A stretch of DNA of 64,000 nt from Bacillus sp. EAC (lineage in GTDB: Bacteria > Bacillota > Bacilli > Bacillales > Bacillaceae_G). Shown here piece after piece: positions 28,311 to 38,765 of this stretch (within the stretch, counting starts at the first letter, position 1; each line of letters begins with the position of its first letter). A program made the translations under genes and the position numbers. Location: NCBI RefSeq assembly GCF_002156875.1, contig NZ_NCSY01000006.1, positions 1 through 64,000 on the forward strand, given 5' to 3'. The notes under the pieces were generated by a model, which saw only the letters and a list, made by a program, of their open reading frames with translations, made no database searches and was not told where the DNA came from.

Positions 28311-29075
28311 ATGGGTTTATTTAAAAATACATTAGCTCGTGTTCTTGGAATAGGAGGAACACGTATCGATACAAAGCTTGAAAAGAAAGAATATCAAGCG
28401 GGAGAACGAGTAAAAGGTGAGTTACATATAAAGGGCGGAAAAGTTAAACAAGAACTTGAATCTGTTTATTTACATGTAATGACAGAATATGAAGTAGAAA
28501 CGAACGATAAAACATATTTTCAGAATGGTACGTTACAAAAAGTTATCGTGTCGGTTGATCGAATCATTAAAGAAAATGAAGAAGTTGTAATTCCATTCTT
28601 CTTTACATTATCTGAAAATACACCGGTATCGATTCACAAATCCTATATATGGATCAAAACTCACCTAGAAATTGATAAAGCAGTTGACCAATATGATGCA
28701 GACGGTATTCAAATCATTCCTTCTGCTGGCTTAAAAACAGTCATACAAGCATTACAAGAAGAGGGCTTCGTTTTAAGAGAAAGCGAAAATAAAAAGAAAT
28801 ACGGTAAAATTATTCAAGAATTTGAATTTTACCCAATGAATGGTGAATTTAGAGGAAAACTTGATGAATTAGAAATTAACTATTTAAGCTTTGAAAAAAC
28901 AGTTGATATTATTCTTCAGGTTGACCGTAAAGCAAAAGGATTATCTGGATTATTCTCAGAATCATTAGGAACTGATGAATCGAATGTAAGAATCTCATTT
29001 TCAAAAGAGCAAATTACAGACAAGATATTTGTACGTACTAACTTAGTTAAAACAATTAAACGTTATTGTAAATAA
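28311..29075 (+). CDS. spo0M: Sporulation-control protein Spo0M
   Basis: A 254-aa arrestin-like protein of the Spo0M family that influences sporulation stages and cell-shape proteins in B. subtilis. The N-terminus (MGLFKNTLARVLGIGGTRID) and the motifs YQAGERVKGELHIKGG and FFFTLSENTPVSIHKSYIWI are characteristic. GGGGGAT precedes the ATG. It stands alone on the plus strand between valS and ysxE; in B. subtilis spo0M is elsewhere, so it was inserted or moved here. A TATAAT-like -10 lies about 25 bases upstream, without a clear -35. Confidence 0.88.
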   Translation: MGLFKNTLARVLGIGGTRIDTKLEKKEYQAGERVKGELHIKGGKVKQELESVYLHVMTEYEVETNDKTYFQNGTLQKVIVSVDRIIKENEEVVIPFFFTLSENTPVSIHKSYIWIKTHLEIDKAVDQYDADGIQIIPSAGLKTVIQALQEEGFVLRESENKKKYGKIIQEFEFYPMNGEFRGKLDELEINYLSFEKTVDIILQVDRKAKGLSGLFSESLGTDESNVRISFSKEQITDKIFVRTNLVKTIKRYCK

Positions 29076-29121
29076 TTTTATTGTTCATACAAATTTATTT
29101 ATCAATTAATCAAAAGTACAA

Positions 29122-29156
29122 GAAACCCATCTAATCGAAATGATAGATGGGTTTTA
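29122..29156. terminator. Bidirectional terminator between spo0M and ysxE
   Basis: Hairpin AAACCCATCTA / TAGATGGGTTT between convergent genes; one arm touches the ysxE stop codon. Confidence 0.85.
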
Positions 29157-30188
29157 CATATCTATATCCACAGCCTTAGCTGCTTCAATTTCTTCTCGTA
29201 TTTTTGAAACGAAAAATTCTATATTATTCATATGCCAAAACGAATGCAAAAGATTTTTTACATTTTCTTTTTCGTTCTTCGCTCCTGAGCGTTTCATATA
29301 AGCTGAAATTTTATTAGAAAATTGGGTTGGATATGCCATATAACTCATAAATAATAGTTTTTCCTCTTCTCTTAAAGAGAAATTTTTTTCGTACATTTTC
29401 AGCCAATTATTCCGTTCAGTCTGTTGAATCGGGTAGGTTTTAAAAGAAGACTTATAGTAATTTGTTAAGTCCTGTATTGGTGTGGTTTCTTGCGCATTCT
29501 CTAAATTAATAAATACTCCTTCCCCTCTTTCATTTACTAAAAAGTGCGAGATAGATAAACTTCCGTGATTCATAACAATTCTCGTATTTTCAGTTTCTTT
29601 CATTTTTTTATACCATTCTTCTAATTGGGCTTTTGCAAAATTGTGTGCACTCAACACTTTATGAAAATATGTGCAATAACTTAATTCGTACGGTGACATA
29701 TACCAATTACTTTCTGCTGATTCTATAAATGTTTCTAATACTTCTTTATCTTTGCTCCATCTGCTTGTTAATTTATCAAAATGTGTTTGCAATTGCTCTT
29801 TATCCACTTTTTTCTCTTTTTGTGTTCGATTATGCATTTTCCCTAAGGAGGTAAACATCCTCTGAAAGTGTAAGTTCTCATCTGATCTTGAATCAACATT
29901 CTCGATCCATGGCATTAGATAATAGTGCTTTGTATTATACTCAACTACATAATCGCCATTTTGTGTATGATATATCGGTACGACATTTCGAAAACCTTTA
30001 TCTTGTAAGGAACGAACATTTGCGACTAAATTATTTCGATATACTCGATTTGCATTCGCTTCTTTTAAGGCAAAAACTCCTTGATTTGTATAGACTTTCA
30101 CTACTTTTCCAACAGTTTCAAAGTAGTTTGGAACAATATGATATTGAGCTAAAATGACGCTTATTTCATCTTTAGGTTTCGTATACAT
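29154..30188 (-). CDS. ysxE: Spore coat protein YsxE, kinase-like
   Basis: A 344-aa member of the CotS/YsxE family of aminoglycoside-phosphotransferase-like spore coat proteins. The N-lobe has GKVVKVYTNQGVFALKEAN, while the catalytic-loop equivalent reads MNHGSLSISHFLVNERGEG, where NHGSLS replaces the usual HGDxxxxN pattern, so kinase activity is doubtful. It follows spoVID and probably shares its transcript. In B. subtilis the order spoVID-ysxE is the same. Confidence 0.88.
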   Translation of the reverse strand: MYTKPKDEISVILAQYHIVPNYFETVGKVVKVYTNQGVFALKEANANRVYRNNLVANVRSLQDKGFRNVVPIYHTQNGDYVVEYNTKHYYLMPWIENVDSRSDENLHFQRMFTSLGKMHNRTQKEKKVDKEQLQTHFDKLTSRWSKDKEVLETFIESAESNWYMSPYELSYCTYFHKVLSAHNFAKAQLEEWYKKMKETENTRIVMNHGSLSISHFLVNERGEGVFINLENAQETTPIQDLTNYYKSSFKTYPIQQTERNNWLKMYEKNFSLREEEKLLFMSYMAYPTQFSNKISAYMKRSGAKNEKENVKNLLHSFWHMNNIEFFVSKIREEIEAAKAVDIDM

Positions 30189-30275
30189 TTTTGCGTCACT
30201 CTCTCTTTCTAAATGAGTAAAAGCCTTGTATTAGTAGACAAGTATCTAATCTAATACAAAGCTTAAATCATATTA

Positions 30276-31922
30276 TTATTGTTTTATTGCAGTTATCGGA
30301 ATATAAATAATTTGACCTTCCGATAAAAACTCATCGTTTAAATTATTAACTCTATTCAATTGTTGTGTTTGCAAATTGTATTTTTTTGCAACAGATTCAA
30401 CAGTATCTCCATTTTGTGCTAAATATAGTTTTAATTTCGAGTAAGATTCTTCTTTACCTTCTCCAGTAAATAGACTTGTGAGTAAATTATCACTTCTCAC
30501 TTTACTTCTATTATCGCTTTCTTGCGCCTCTGCATTATTATTGTCATCTATATGCTCGACGTGAACCTGTTCCTGTTCAACTTGAGCTTGATAATATTCT
30601 GCATAATATGGAGGTGTTTGACGAATATCATTAGGATTTGCATATGGAATTGCCTGGTTTCCTTGTGGAAAAGGATTTTGATAATAAGGTTGCTGATTAT
30701 AATTAAATGGCGGCTGTTGGAATTGATTATTAAAATACTGCTGATGACTTTGTTCAACTGAACGATTGTATTGTTCTTGATTGAATTGTTCTTCAAAGTT
30801 CTGCGTTTCATTTTGAGTATTATTCGCATAGTTTTGCAAAGCTGAATAATCATTATTTAAAAAACTCGGTCTTTGATTGACCTCATTATTTAGTATATTA
30901 GGTTGAATATTGAATCCATTATTAAAACTTGGATATGGCGTAGATTCGGTATTTGCATGTAAGTCCTGTTCAGCTATATCATTATTTTCACGATATAGCT
31001 CCTGATATTCTTGTGTTTGCTCTACAGATTGCTCTTGATTATAAACAAAATTATTATCATTCACCGTATTTTCTTGATTTTGTTCCTCAAATTCAAATTC
31101 CAATGTTTGTTCATTAGAAAGTTCAGCATTATAGACATACGGCGAGCTGTCTTCCTCTTCTAAATATGTTTGAGATTGATTAGAATTTTCATCCTGCACT
31201 TGTTCTACTTCAGCAGGTCTAAACACTTCTAAATAAGTAGGTTGCTGAGGATAAGTCTGCACTTCCACTTCTTGCTCCTCTTCAAGTGACTGAATCCAAT
31301 CACTACCGTAAAGATTATCTTTTTCTTCAGTTAAATCTGTAGGCGGTTGATTAAAGAACTGGAATTGTTCTTCCTGTTCTCGATTCTCCTCATTTTCTTC
31401 GTCATTACTTGTACGGTAATCATTACTGTAATTATAAGCATTATACTGTTCATGGGCCCTTTGTTCGTGGTAATTGTCTACCGCTCGATTATCATGAAGA
31501 CCAGAAATACATAAATCAGCTGCTATTTGAATACTGCCTTTTTCAGCTAATTGATAATCGAATGTTTCTACCGACACGCATAGATTTTCAAGATCAGTGA
31601 TTCTCGTTAATGGTATTGAAATATCGACTGGAAATTGATGCCTTAACTCATAACTACCATCTTCAAGTAATACAACATCCTCTACTAATCTGGAAGGCGC
31701 TAATTCTCTAAGAGAAATATAATCACCTTGGTCTGCTTGATCAGGTGAATAATTACCTTCTAAGGTCAAGACACCCTTCACTTGTACGTACTCATCGAAT
31801 TGCTGTATAGTAATGTCTGGATTAAGCGAGAGTGACCTTACCTCTTTAACTTCCTGTCCTTTTTGGAACCAGACAGTTTCTTTCAATGAAAAACGAATAT
31901 TTGTTTGGTTTTCTGAAGACAC
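30276..31922 (-). CDS. spoVID: Stage VI sporulation protein D (SpoVID), coat encasement
   Basis: SpoVID anchors the coat to the forespore surface, recruits SafA, and drives encasement together with SpoIVA. The N-terminal ~150 residues form the conserved domain (RFSLKETVWFQKGQEVKEVR; QFDEYVQVKGVLTLEGNYSP). A long disordered acidic and Gln/Asn-rich middle follows (about 150-495). The C-terminus is a LysM domain (YLAQNGDTVESVAKKYNLQT to EGQIIYIPI). 548 aa. GAGGAGG precedes the GTG start. Its partner safA is also in this window. Confidence 0.93.
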   Translation of the reverse strand: MSSENQTNIRFSLKETVWFQKGQEVKEVRSLSLNPDITIQQFDEYVQVKGVLTLEGNYSPDQADQGDYISLRELAPSRLVEDVVLLEDGSYELRHQFPVDISIPLTRITDLENLCVSVETFDYQLAEKGSIQIAADLCISGLHDNRAVDNYHEQRAHEQYNAYNYSNDYRTSNDEENEENREQEEQFQFFNQPPTDLTEEKDNLYGSDWIQSLEEEQEVEVQTYPQQPTYLEVFRPAEVEQVQDENSNQSQTYLEEEDSSPYVYNAELSNEQTLEFEFEEQNQENTVNDNNFVYNQEQSVEQTQEYQELYRENNDIAEQDLHANTESTPYPSFNNGFNIQPNILNNEVNQRPSFLNNDYSALQNYANNTQNETQNFEEQFNQEQYNRSVEQSHQQYFNNQFQQPPFNYNQQPYYQNPFPQGNQAIPYANPNDIRQTPPYYAEYYQAQVEQEQVHVEHIDDNNNAEAQESDNRSKVRSDNLLTSLFTGEGKEESYSKLKLYLAQNGDTVESVAKKYNLQTQQLNRVNNLNDEFLSEGQIIYIPITAIKQ

Positions 31923-31967
31923 GTTAATGTCCTCCTCTCATCGTCCAATTTGGTCTATGACATTACA

Positions 31968-31996
31968 TTTTTATGAAAGAAGTGAAAAAAATATGA
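31968..31996 (-). promoter_or_regulatory. Sigma-E-type promoter for spoVID
   Basis: Minus strand TCATATTT (31989-31996, full match to kmATATTT), a 13-base spacer and CATAAAAA (31968-31975, partial match to CATACAnT), about 45 bases before the GTG start. spoVID is sigma-E-dependent in B. subtilis. Confidence 0.55.
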
Positions 31997-32177
31997 AGAA
32001 AAGATTCATATTAAGTACAAAATATGAAAAATTTCAAGCAGAATTGAACTTACGTAGTTAAATGACTTAAATAATTTTTTACGATTTTCATATATACAAT
32101 ACTCATTTATATGTAATGCTCTTATCTATTAGATGTTTTTTCAAAAGTTATGATTAAAACATACTATTGAAAAAGAA

Positions 32178-32280
32178 AATGACTGGAGCATAAAGTGAAA
32201 GACAACTGTGGAAGTTGCAGGACCTGTAAGACTCCGATGCTGAGGAAGGTAGCGAGCATTTTGGAGTGGAAAGTTAACCA
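32178..32280. repeat. Decayed dispersed repeat (family A)
   Basis: GACTGGAGCATAAAG, then GACTCCGATGCTGAGG and AGCGAGCATTTTGGAGTGGA match in style the GACTCC...GCGAGC...GGAGTGGA core of the intergenic repeat also seen at 39280, 40600 and 50238. It lies between hemL and spoVID with no gene. Confidence 0.5.
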
Positions 32281-32290
32281 AAGCATAAAT

Positions 32291-32325
32291 AAAAAACCCT
32301 TAAATTTTTCATTTAAGGGTTTTTA
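32291..32325 (-). terminator. Terminator of the hem operon
   Basis: Hairpin AAAACCCTTAAAT / ATTTAAGGGTTTT with a T run on the minus strand, directly after hemL. Confidence 0.88.
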
Positions 32326-32329
32326 AAAA

Positions 32330-33619
32330 TTATTTACTTAATTGAGAAAAAGCATATTCAGTTGCAGCAATCGTTTTCTGAATGTCTTCATCAGAATGTG
32401 AAGTCGAAAGGAACAATCCTTCAAATTGTGAAGGTGGTAAGAATACACCTTGTTCTGCCATTAACTGATAGTACTTAGCAAACATATCTAAATCTGATGT
32501 TTTAGCTGCTTCGTAATTATTAACTTTTTCATTTGTAAAGAAGAAACCAACCATTGAACCTGCACGATTAATGCAATGTGGTATATTGTATTTTTCTGCT
32601 GCTGATTTATAGCCTGCTTCTAACATATCTGCTTTTCGGTTAAACTCTACATAGTCTTCTTCAGATAACTGACTTAGTGTTTCATAGCCTGCAGTCATTG
32701 CTAATGGATTTCCTGAAAGTGTTCCTGCTTGATAGATCGGACCACTTGGAGCAATTTGATTCATTATTTCAGCTCGACCACCATATGCACCGACAGGAAG
32801 TCCTCCACCGATTACTTTACCTAAACATGTTATATCTGGTGTTACACCAAAATGTCCTTGTGCGCAATTATATCCTACACGGAAACCAGTCATAACCTCA
32901 TCAAATATTAATAAAGCACCATACTCTGTTGTTAGTTCACGTAATCCTTGTAAAAAACCTTCAACAGGTGGAACAACTCCCATATTTCCTGCAACTGGTT
33001 CAACTATAATTGCTGCTAAGTCTTCACCAAATTGTTCAAAAGCATAGCGAACACTTTGAAGATCATTATATGGAACAGTTATTGTATTTGCCGCTACGCC
33101 AGCTGGAACACCAGGACTATCTGGTAAACCAAGAGTTGCTACACCAGAACCGGCTTTAATTAATAATGAATCACCATGTCCGTGGTAGCAGCCTTCAAAT
33201 TTCAATATCTTGTTCTTTCCAGTGAATCCGCGTGCAAGACGTAATGCACTCATTGTAGCTTCTGTACCTGAGTTAACCATTCTCACAACTTCAATTGATG
33301 GTACTCTCTCGATAACAAGTTTAGCTAATTCTGTCTCTTTTAAAGTAGGTGCACCAAAGCTAGTACCAGTTTCTGCTGTACGTTTTAAGCCTTCAACAAC
33401 ACGTTCATTTGAATGACCTAAAATTAAAGGACCCCATGATAGTACATAATCTATATATTCATTACCATCTATATCATAAATTTTAGAGCCTTTACCATGA
33501 CTCATGAAAATAGGAGACATATTTACACTTTTAAAAGCTCGAACCGGACTATTTACTCCACCAGGAAGTACTTGTTTCGCTTCTTCAAACGCTTCAATCG
33601 ACTTATTGTATGATCTCAT
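32330..33619 (-). CDS. hemL: Glutamate-1-semialdehyde aminotransferase HemL
   Basis: A PLP enzyme converting glutamate-1-semialdehyde to 5-aminolevulinate. Motifs: [12 protein letters not shown] near the start, [30 protein letters not shown] and the Schiff-base lysine in [17 protein letters not shown]. 429 aa, full length. Last gene of hemAXCDBL. Confidence 0.97.
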   Translation of the reverse strand: MRSYNKSIEAFEEAKQVLPGGVNSPVRAFKSVNMSPIFMSHGKGSKIYDIDGNEYIDYVLSWGPLILGHSNERVVEGLKRTAETGTSFGAPTLKETELAKLVIERVPSIEVVRMVNSGTEATMSALRLARGFTGKNKILKFEGCYHGHGDSLLIKAGSGVATLGLPDSPGVPAGVAANTITVPYNDLQSVRYAFEQFGEDLAAIIVEPVAGNMGVVPPVEGFLQGLRELTTEYGALLIFDEVMTGFRVGYNCAQGHFGVTPDITCLGKVIGGGLPVGAYGGRAEIMNQIAPSGPIYQAGTLSGNPLAMTAGYETLSQLSEEDYVEFNRKADMLEAGYKSAAEKYNIPHCINRAGSMVGFFFTNEKVNNYEAAKTSDLDMFAKYYQLMAEQGVFLPPSQFEGLFLSTSHSDEDIQKTIAATEYAFSQLSK

Positions 33620-33625
33620 TTTTAA

Positions 33626-34612
33626 TTACTTCCCTTCTGACATCCATCTACAAGCATCTTTAGCGTGGTATGTCATTATCATATCTGCACCTGCACGTTT
33701 CATGCTTATTAATTTTTCCATTACAATCTTTTCTTCTTCAATCCAACCATTTAAAGCAGCCGCTTTAACCATTGCATATTCTCCACTAACATTATAAGCA
33801 ACGATTGGTTGATGGAAGTTATTTCGAATATCACGAATAATATCTAAGTAAGAAAGAGCTGGTTTAATAATTAAAAAGTCAGCACCTTCAACAGTATCAG
33901 ATTCAGCTTCACGGAAAGCTTCTAAACGATTAGCTGGATCCATTTGATATGCTTTTCGATCTCCTTTTCCAGGTGCACTTTGAGCTGCTTCACGGAATGG
34001 GCCATAAAATGCAGATGCATACTTAACTGCATAAGACATAATTGGAATATGATCAAAGCCAGCTTCATCTAAAGCATGTCTAATTGTTGCAACAAAACCA
34101 TCCATCATATTTGAAGGTGCAATGATATCCGCTCCTGCTTGAGCTTGACTTACTGCTGTTTTCGCTAACAATACTAATGATTCATCGTTATTTACGTAAT
34201 CACCTTCTAAAACGCCACAGTGTCCATGATCCGTATATTCACATAAACAAGTATCAGCAATTACTACAAGTTCAGGATATTGTTCTTTAGTTTGTGTAAT
34301 CGCTCTTTGAACAATACCCGTCGAGCAATAAGCTTCTGAACCAACTGCGTCCTTAACATCTGGAATTCCAAAGAAAATAACTGACTGAATTCCTAAAGAA
34401 ACAATTTCATCAATTTCTTTTTTCAATTCATCTAGTGAAAATTGAAATACTCCAGGCATAGAACTAATTGGATTTTTAACATTTTCGCCTTCTACTACAA
34501 ATAATGGATAAATAAAATCTTCTTTATGTAAATGAGTTTCTCTCACCATTGAGCGTAATGCTGGTGTTTTTCTTAAACGACGGTGACGATCAAACGGAAT
34601 AGAATAATTCAT
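33626..34612 (-). CDS. hemB: Porphobilinogen synthase HemB
   Basis: HemB condenses two 5-aminolevulinate molecules to porphobilinogen. The cysteine-rich zinc site [19 protein letters not shown] and both active-site lysines ([30 protein letters not shown]) are present. The frame is open to 34627, but AAGGAGAG before the ATG at 34612 ([14 protein letters not shown]) gives 328 aa, nearer the B. subtilis length of 324. Confidence 0.97.
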   Translation of the reverse strand: MNYSIPFDRHRRLRKTPALRSMVRETHLHKEDFIYPLFVVEGENVKNPISSMPGVFQFSLDELKKEIDEIVSLGIQSVIFFGIPDVKDAVGSEAYCSTGIVQRAITQTKEQYPELVVIADTCLCEYTDHGHCGVLEGDYVNNDESLVLLAKTAVSQAQAGADIIAPSNMMDGFVATIRHALDEAGFDHIPIMSYAVKYASAFYGPFREAAQSAPGKGDRKAYQMDPANRLEAFREAESDTVEGADFLIIKPALSYLDIIRDIRNNFHQPIVAYNVSGEYAMVKAAALNGWIEEEKIVMEKLISMKRAGADMIMTYHAKDACRWMSEGK

Positions 34613-34643
34613 TTTTCTCTCCTTCATATCCTATAGAATGACA

Positions 34644-35411
34644 TTATTTTACAACGTCCTCTATGATTTTTTGTATTAGTGATTCAATTGTAAATTTATT
34701 TGGAACTAAAATAGACTTAAAACCTTTTTTAGTAGCAGCTAAAGCACTTACTTCCCCAATACACGCTATTTTTAAGTTTTCTAAATCATTAATTTTAATA
34801 GACCCATCTATTAAATTACAAAACTGTTCTATACTAAACGGGTTTAAAAATGTTATCACATCTACCTTTTTTTCAACTAATAACTGTATGAGATCATTTT
34901 TAATGCTTACGTTAGGGATCGTTTCATAAATCGTTAGCAATGATACAGAATGAAAATTTTCACTAAGAATTTTTGGTACGGTTTCACTTGCTAAAGAACC
35001 CCGTATAAATAAAAATTTGGTCCCTTTTTTCACATTTTCATTTAACTCAGTAGCTAATGCTTTACCAGTATAAATGCTTGGAATAAACGATACGTTGAAG
35101 CCAAATTTTTCTAAATATAACTTCGTTTTTTCTCCGACAGCACCAATTTTTATTTGACTAATTAGCTCATTTAATTCGTTTGTAATATTTTGCACAAAGT
35201 ATTCTACGGAATTAACACTAGTAAATAAAATCCATTCAGCTTCATTTATTAAATTTTTTAGTTCAGGAACTGAAATTGGAATTGGTCTTACTTTCTGAAG
35301 AGGAAGATTAATAGGATTTCCACCAGACTGTTGAATTAGATTGTTTAATTCAATAGCCTGGTGTTCTGCCCTTGTTACTAAAATGTTCATTCCACTTAAG
35401 GAATTACTCAT
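34644..35411 (-). CDS. hemD: Uroporphyrinogen-III synthase HemD
   Basis: HemD closes hydroxymethylbilane into uroporphyrinogen III. The 255-aa protein is poorly conserved in sequence, as usual, but shows [33 protein letters not shown] and [13 protein letters not shown]. It overlaps the end of hemC by eight bases. Confidence 0.92.
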   Translation of the reverse strand: MSNSLSGMNILVTRAEHQAIELNNLIQQSGGNPINLPLQKVRPIPISVPELKNLINEAEWILFTSVNSVEYFVQNITNELNELISQIKIGAVGEKTKLYLEKFGFNVSFIPSIYTGKALATELNENVKKGTKFLFIRGSLASETVPKILSENFHSVSLLTIYETIPNVSIKNDLIQLLVEKKVDVITFLNPFSIEQFCNLIDGSIKINDLENLKIACIGEVSALAATKKGFKSILVPNKFTIESLIQKIIEDVVK

Positions 35412-36336
35412 TCGCTTCCTCTTTTACAGAATCAATAATATCTTTTGCTCCACGTTCAATTAATAGATTCGCTGCTGTTTCTCCGATTTCTTCAGGGTTA
35501 GTACCTTTTACAGTTTCCTTTAGAATTGTCGTACCGTCTGGTTTTGCAACTAATGCAGTTAATGTAATCTCTTTTTGTTCATTAATCGTAGCAAAGCCTG
35601 CGATAGGAACCTGGCATCCGCCTTCCATTTTATGTAGGAAAACGCGCTCTGCCTCAACAGTTGTATAGGTTAAATCATCATTTAATCTATTAAGTAATTC
35701 ACGAATTTCTAAATCATCTTCACGACATTCAATTGCAAGAGATCCTTGACCAACTGCTGGAACGCAGATAGATTCATCAATATATTCAGTGATACTTTCT
35801 TCAGCCCAGCCCATTCTTGTTAAACCTGCAGCTGCTAAAATGATTGCATCATATTCATTATCTTTCAATTTTTGAATTCGTGTATCTATATTTCCACGTA
35901 TCCATTTAATTTGTAGATCTGGGCGAACTGCTTTAATTTGCGCACTTCTTCTTAAACTACTTGTACCAACAATCGCACCTTTTTCTAACTCCATTAATCC
36001 TTTACCACTATTTGAAAGTAAAGCGTCTCGTGGATCTACTCGTTTAGGCGTACAACCAATTATTAAGCCTTCTGGTAAAATTGCAGGCATATCTTTCATA
36101 CTATGTACTGCTAAATCGATTTCCTTCGTCAACATTGCGTGTTCAATTTCTTTAACGAATAAACCTTTACCACCAACTTTTGAAAGAGTTACATCAAGTA
36201 TAACGTCACCTTTTGTAACGATTTCTTTTAATTCAAATTCATAATCTGGTGCAACTTGCTTTAGCTTTTCAACAAACCATTTTGTTTGTGTTAGGGCTAA
36301 TTTACTTTTTCTTGTACCAACAACTATCTTACGCAT
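35404..36336 (-). CDS. hemC: Porphobilinogen deaminase HemC
   Basis: HemC assembles four porphobilinogens into hydroxymethylbilane on a dipyrromethane cofactor attached to the cysteine in [12 protein letters not shown]. Other signatures are [29 protein letters not shown] and [17 protein letters not shown]. 310 aa. Confidence 0.97.
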   Translation of the reverse strand: MRKIVVGTRKSKLALTQTKWFVEKLKQVAPDYEFELKEIVTKGDVILDVTLSKVGGKGLFVKEIEHAMLTKEIDLAVHSMKDMPAILPEGLIIGCTPKRVDPRDALLSNSGKGLMELEKGAIVGTSSLRRSAQIKAVRPDLQIKWIRGNIDTRIQKLKDNEYDAIILAAAGLTRMGWAEESITEYIDESICVPAVGQGSLAIECREDDLEIRELLNRLNDDLTYTTVEAERVFLHKMEGGCQVPIAGFATINEQKEITLTALVAKPDGTTILKETVKGTNPEEIGETAANLLIERGAKDIIDSVKEEANE

Positions 36337-36349
36337 AGTTTACAGCTCC

Positions 36350-37183
36350 TTACGTACTCCATAAATGAAACGATGAATATAGATTTGAAACAACATAATT
36401 TCCGAACAATACTAAAAAGCAACAAATGTTAAAAAGGCAAAGTGATTTACCATAAAAACGGTTGCTTACTTTTAAATACATAAATGTACTATACATAATT
36501 AAAACAAAAAACGAACCAAGTACTTTCATGTCATACCATACAAAGGTGTGTAATCTTAAACTTGCCCATATAACGCCTAAAATTAGCGACGTTAACATAA
36601 GTGGAACACCAAATAAGTTAAATGTAATAAACATTTTTTCCAACTTACCTAAACTACCTAATTTCTTTAAATGAGACGACCATTTTTTCTTTTTTAGTAG
36701 AATATATTGAAAAATGTACATCACTGAAAAAATAAAGGACAATGTAAAAGCACCGTACGCTAAAAAGGCAAGTCCGATGTGAATATACAATAATTCCGAT
36801 TTAAGTTGGTCAACGAGCATAGCAGTTTTTCCGGCCTTAGGAATTAATATTGACAATGAAAATACTAAAAATGAAACAACATTTGTAAAGAAAACTAAGT
36901 AATCCAGTTTTACTAGCCAATTAATAACCATCGATAATGAGATGATGATCCACACATAAATATATAAACCTTCTCTCGAGGTGATAAATGAATAAAAACT
37001 ATCTTGGCTAATAGTGTATATCATTAATATTGAAGAAAAAATCCAAACAATTGCTAGCAAATAGAATGCAACTCTACTTGCCATTCTATTCGTATCAATA
37101 AAATCAATAAATGAAAAAACGATGCTCCATGCAAACAATAAGATTATTAAGTGGTATATAAAACTACTTCCCAATAGCTCCAC
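36350..37183 (-). CDS. hemX: HemX membrane protein
   Basis: A 277-aa cytochrome-c-assembly (CcsA/HemX-type) membrane protein with about eight hydrophobic segments. In B. subtilis HemX lowers the amount of HemA. The segment LKSELLYIHIGLAFLAYGAF with a histidine is typical. It lies between hemA and hemC. Confidence 0.93.
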   Translation of the reverse strand: MELLGSSFIYHLIILLFAWSIVFSFIDFIDTNRMASRVAFYLLAIVWIFSSILMIYTISQDSFYSFITSREGLYIYVWIIISLSMVINWLVKLDYLVFFTNVVSFLVFSLSILIPKAGKTAMLVDQLKSELLYIHIGLAFLAYGAFTLSFIFSVMYIFQYILLKKKKWSSHLKKLGSLGKLEKMFITFNLFGVPLMLTSLILGVIWASLRLHTFVWYDMKVLGSFFVLIMYSTFMYLKVSNRFYGKSLCLFNICCFLVLFGNYVVSNLYSSFHLWST

Positions 37184-37193
37184 TATATAACCA

Positions 37194-38546
37194 CTACAAA
37201 TAACCTAATTTTTGTTTGGCAGGAATCATATCGGCATTTTCATTTGTTTGCATTTGTTTTTCATCATTTGTCTCTTGTATTATTTCATCTAAATTAAAAA
37301 TTTCTTTAAATAATTTAATTTGAGCTTCTGATTGCTTTGATGAACCCATTTCTTTCGCTTTCATAATCGGATCACGTAAAAGTTGATTTACGATACTCTT
37401 TGTATGTTTTTGAATGATCTTTAGGTCTCTTTCAGATAAATGAGGAAGTTTTCTTTCTAAACTAGTCATTGTATCTGCTTGGATATCTAAAGCTTTGTCA
37501 CGCAATGCAGAAATAACAGGAACAACACCTAATAATGATAACCAAGTTTGGAAATCATCAATTTCTTCATTGATAGATTTTTTAATTTTCATTGCTTCAC
37601 GTTCGCGTACAGCTAAATTTTCTGCAACAATTCCTTGTAAATCATCAATATCATATAAGAATGTACTATCAATATTATGAATTGTTGGCTCAATATCACG
37701 TGGTACTGCTATATCAACTAAAAATAAAGCTTTACCTTTTCTCTTTTTTTCGATTCGTTGAATCATTTTTTCAGTAATTACATATTCTTTTGACCCTGTC
37801 GAACTGATTACAATATCAGCTTCTTTTAGACATTCCTCTAATGAATCAAGCCCTTTTCCAACACCGTTAAATTGAGAAGCAAGCTTAACTGCATTTTCAG
37901 TTGTACGATTAATTACAGTTACTTTACCTACGCCTTGAGAGTATAAGTTTTGTAAAGCTAAGTTACTCATTTTACCTGCACCAACAATTAAAACATTACA
38001 GCCTTTTAAATTGCTAAAGATTTTCTTAGAAAGTTCTACAGCTGCATAACTGACTGATACTGCGTTTTCGCCGATACCAGTTTCAGAGTGCACTTTTTTT
38101 GCAAACGTAATTGCTTGTTTAAATAACTGATTAAAGATAGTACCAGTTACATGATTTTCTTGTGACAGTAAAAAGCTTTCTTTTACTTGTCCAAGAATTT
38201 GAGTTTCGCCAATTACCATTGAATCTAATCCACTTGTAACTGTGAAAAGATGATTTATCGCTTCGTTACCCGTTTTAATAATTAAGTATGGAGACAATTC
38301 TTCATCTCTTAAGCCGAATCTTTGTAAAAGAAATCGTTTCATATAATATTGACCAGTATGAATCTGATCTACAACTGCATAAATCTCAGTACGATTACAA
38401 GTAGAAACAATAATGTTTTCCAAAATGCTTTTTTCTTTTTTTAGTGAACACATTGCAACATCTAGTTCACTTGGAGCAAAAGCAACCTTTTCACGCACTT
38501 CAATTGGGGCAGTTTTATGGTTTATTCCTATTGTAATGATATGCAT
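37194..38546 (-). CDS. hemA: Glutamyl-tRNA reductase HemA
   Basis: HemA reduces glutamyl-tRNA to glutamate-1-semialdehyde, the committed step of the C5 haem pathway. [17 protein letters not shown] and the nucleophilic cysteine in [13 protein letters not shown] (near residue 50) are seen, then the NADPH domain [17 protein letters not shown] and a C-terminal dimerisation helix. 450 aa. First gene of hemAXCDBL. Confidence 0.98.
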   Translation of the reverse strand: MHIITIGINHKTAPIEVREKVAFAPSELDVAMCSLKKEKSILENIIVSTCNRTEIYAVVDQIHTGQYYMKRFLLQRFGLRDEELSPYLIIKTGNEAINHLFTVTSGLDSMVIGETQILGQVKESFLLSQENHVTGTIFNQLFKQAITFAKKVHSETGIGENAVSVSYAAVELSKKIFSNLKGCNVLIVGAGKMSNLALQNLYSQGVGKVTVINRTTENAVKLASQFNGVGKGLDSLEECLKEADIVISSTGSKEYVITEKMIQRIEKKRKGKALFLVDIAVPRDIEPTIHNIDSTFLYDIDDLQGIVAENLAVREREAMKIKKSINEEIDDFQTWLSLLGVVPVISALRDKALDIQADTMTSLERKLPHLSERDLKIIQKHTKSIVNQLLRDPIMKAKEMGSSKQSEAQIKLFKEIFNLDEIIQETNDEKQMQTNENADMIPAKQKLGYL

Positions 38547-38608
38547 TACATAAAGCCCCCCTAAAGAATCTTGTAAGAATGACGATTTATTATCTATATC
38601 TATTAGTT

Positions 38609-38658
38609 AAAATATCATAACTATGTTCTACTTCAATATGCTATCATAAATGTTATAA
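38609..38658 (-). promoter_or_regulatory. hemA promoter region with PerR-box-like sequence
   Basis: Minus strand TTATAACATTTATGA (38644-38658) resembles the PerR box TTATAATnATTATAA at about 11 of 14 positions. Just downstream are TTGAAG (38631-38636) and, 16 bases on, TATTTT (38609-38614). The hemAXCDBL operon belongs to the PerR regulon in B. subtilis. The box match is imperfect. Confidence 0.4.
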
Positions 38659-38765
38659 TTTGTAGAATTTTTTATCTGAGTAAAAATCACAATTAATTCA
38701 CAAATCCTATTATACAATAATTTTCAAATAAAAGTGATTACAAAAAATGTTAAACAGGAGTTGCT

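Noticed and set aside
31813-32061. 82-residue plus-strand open frame at the spoVID start
   Set aside because: Mostly antisense to spoVID and its promoter, without a ribosome binding site.
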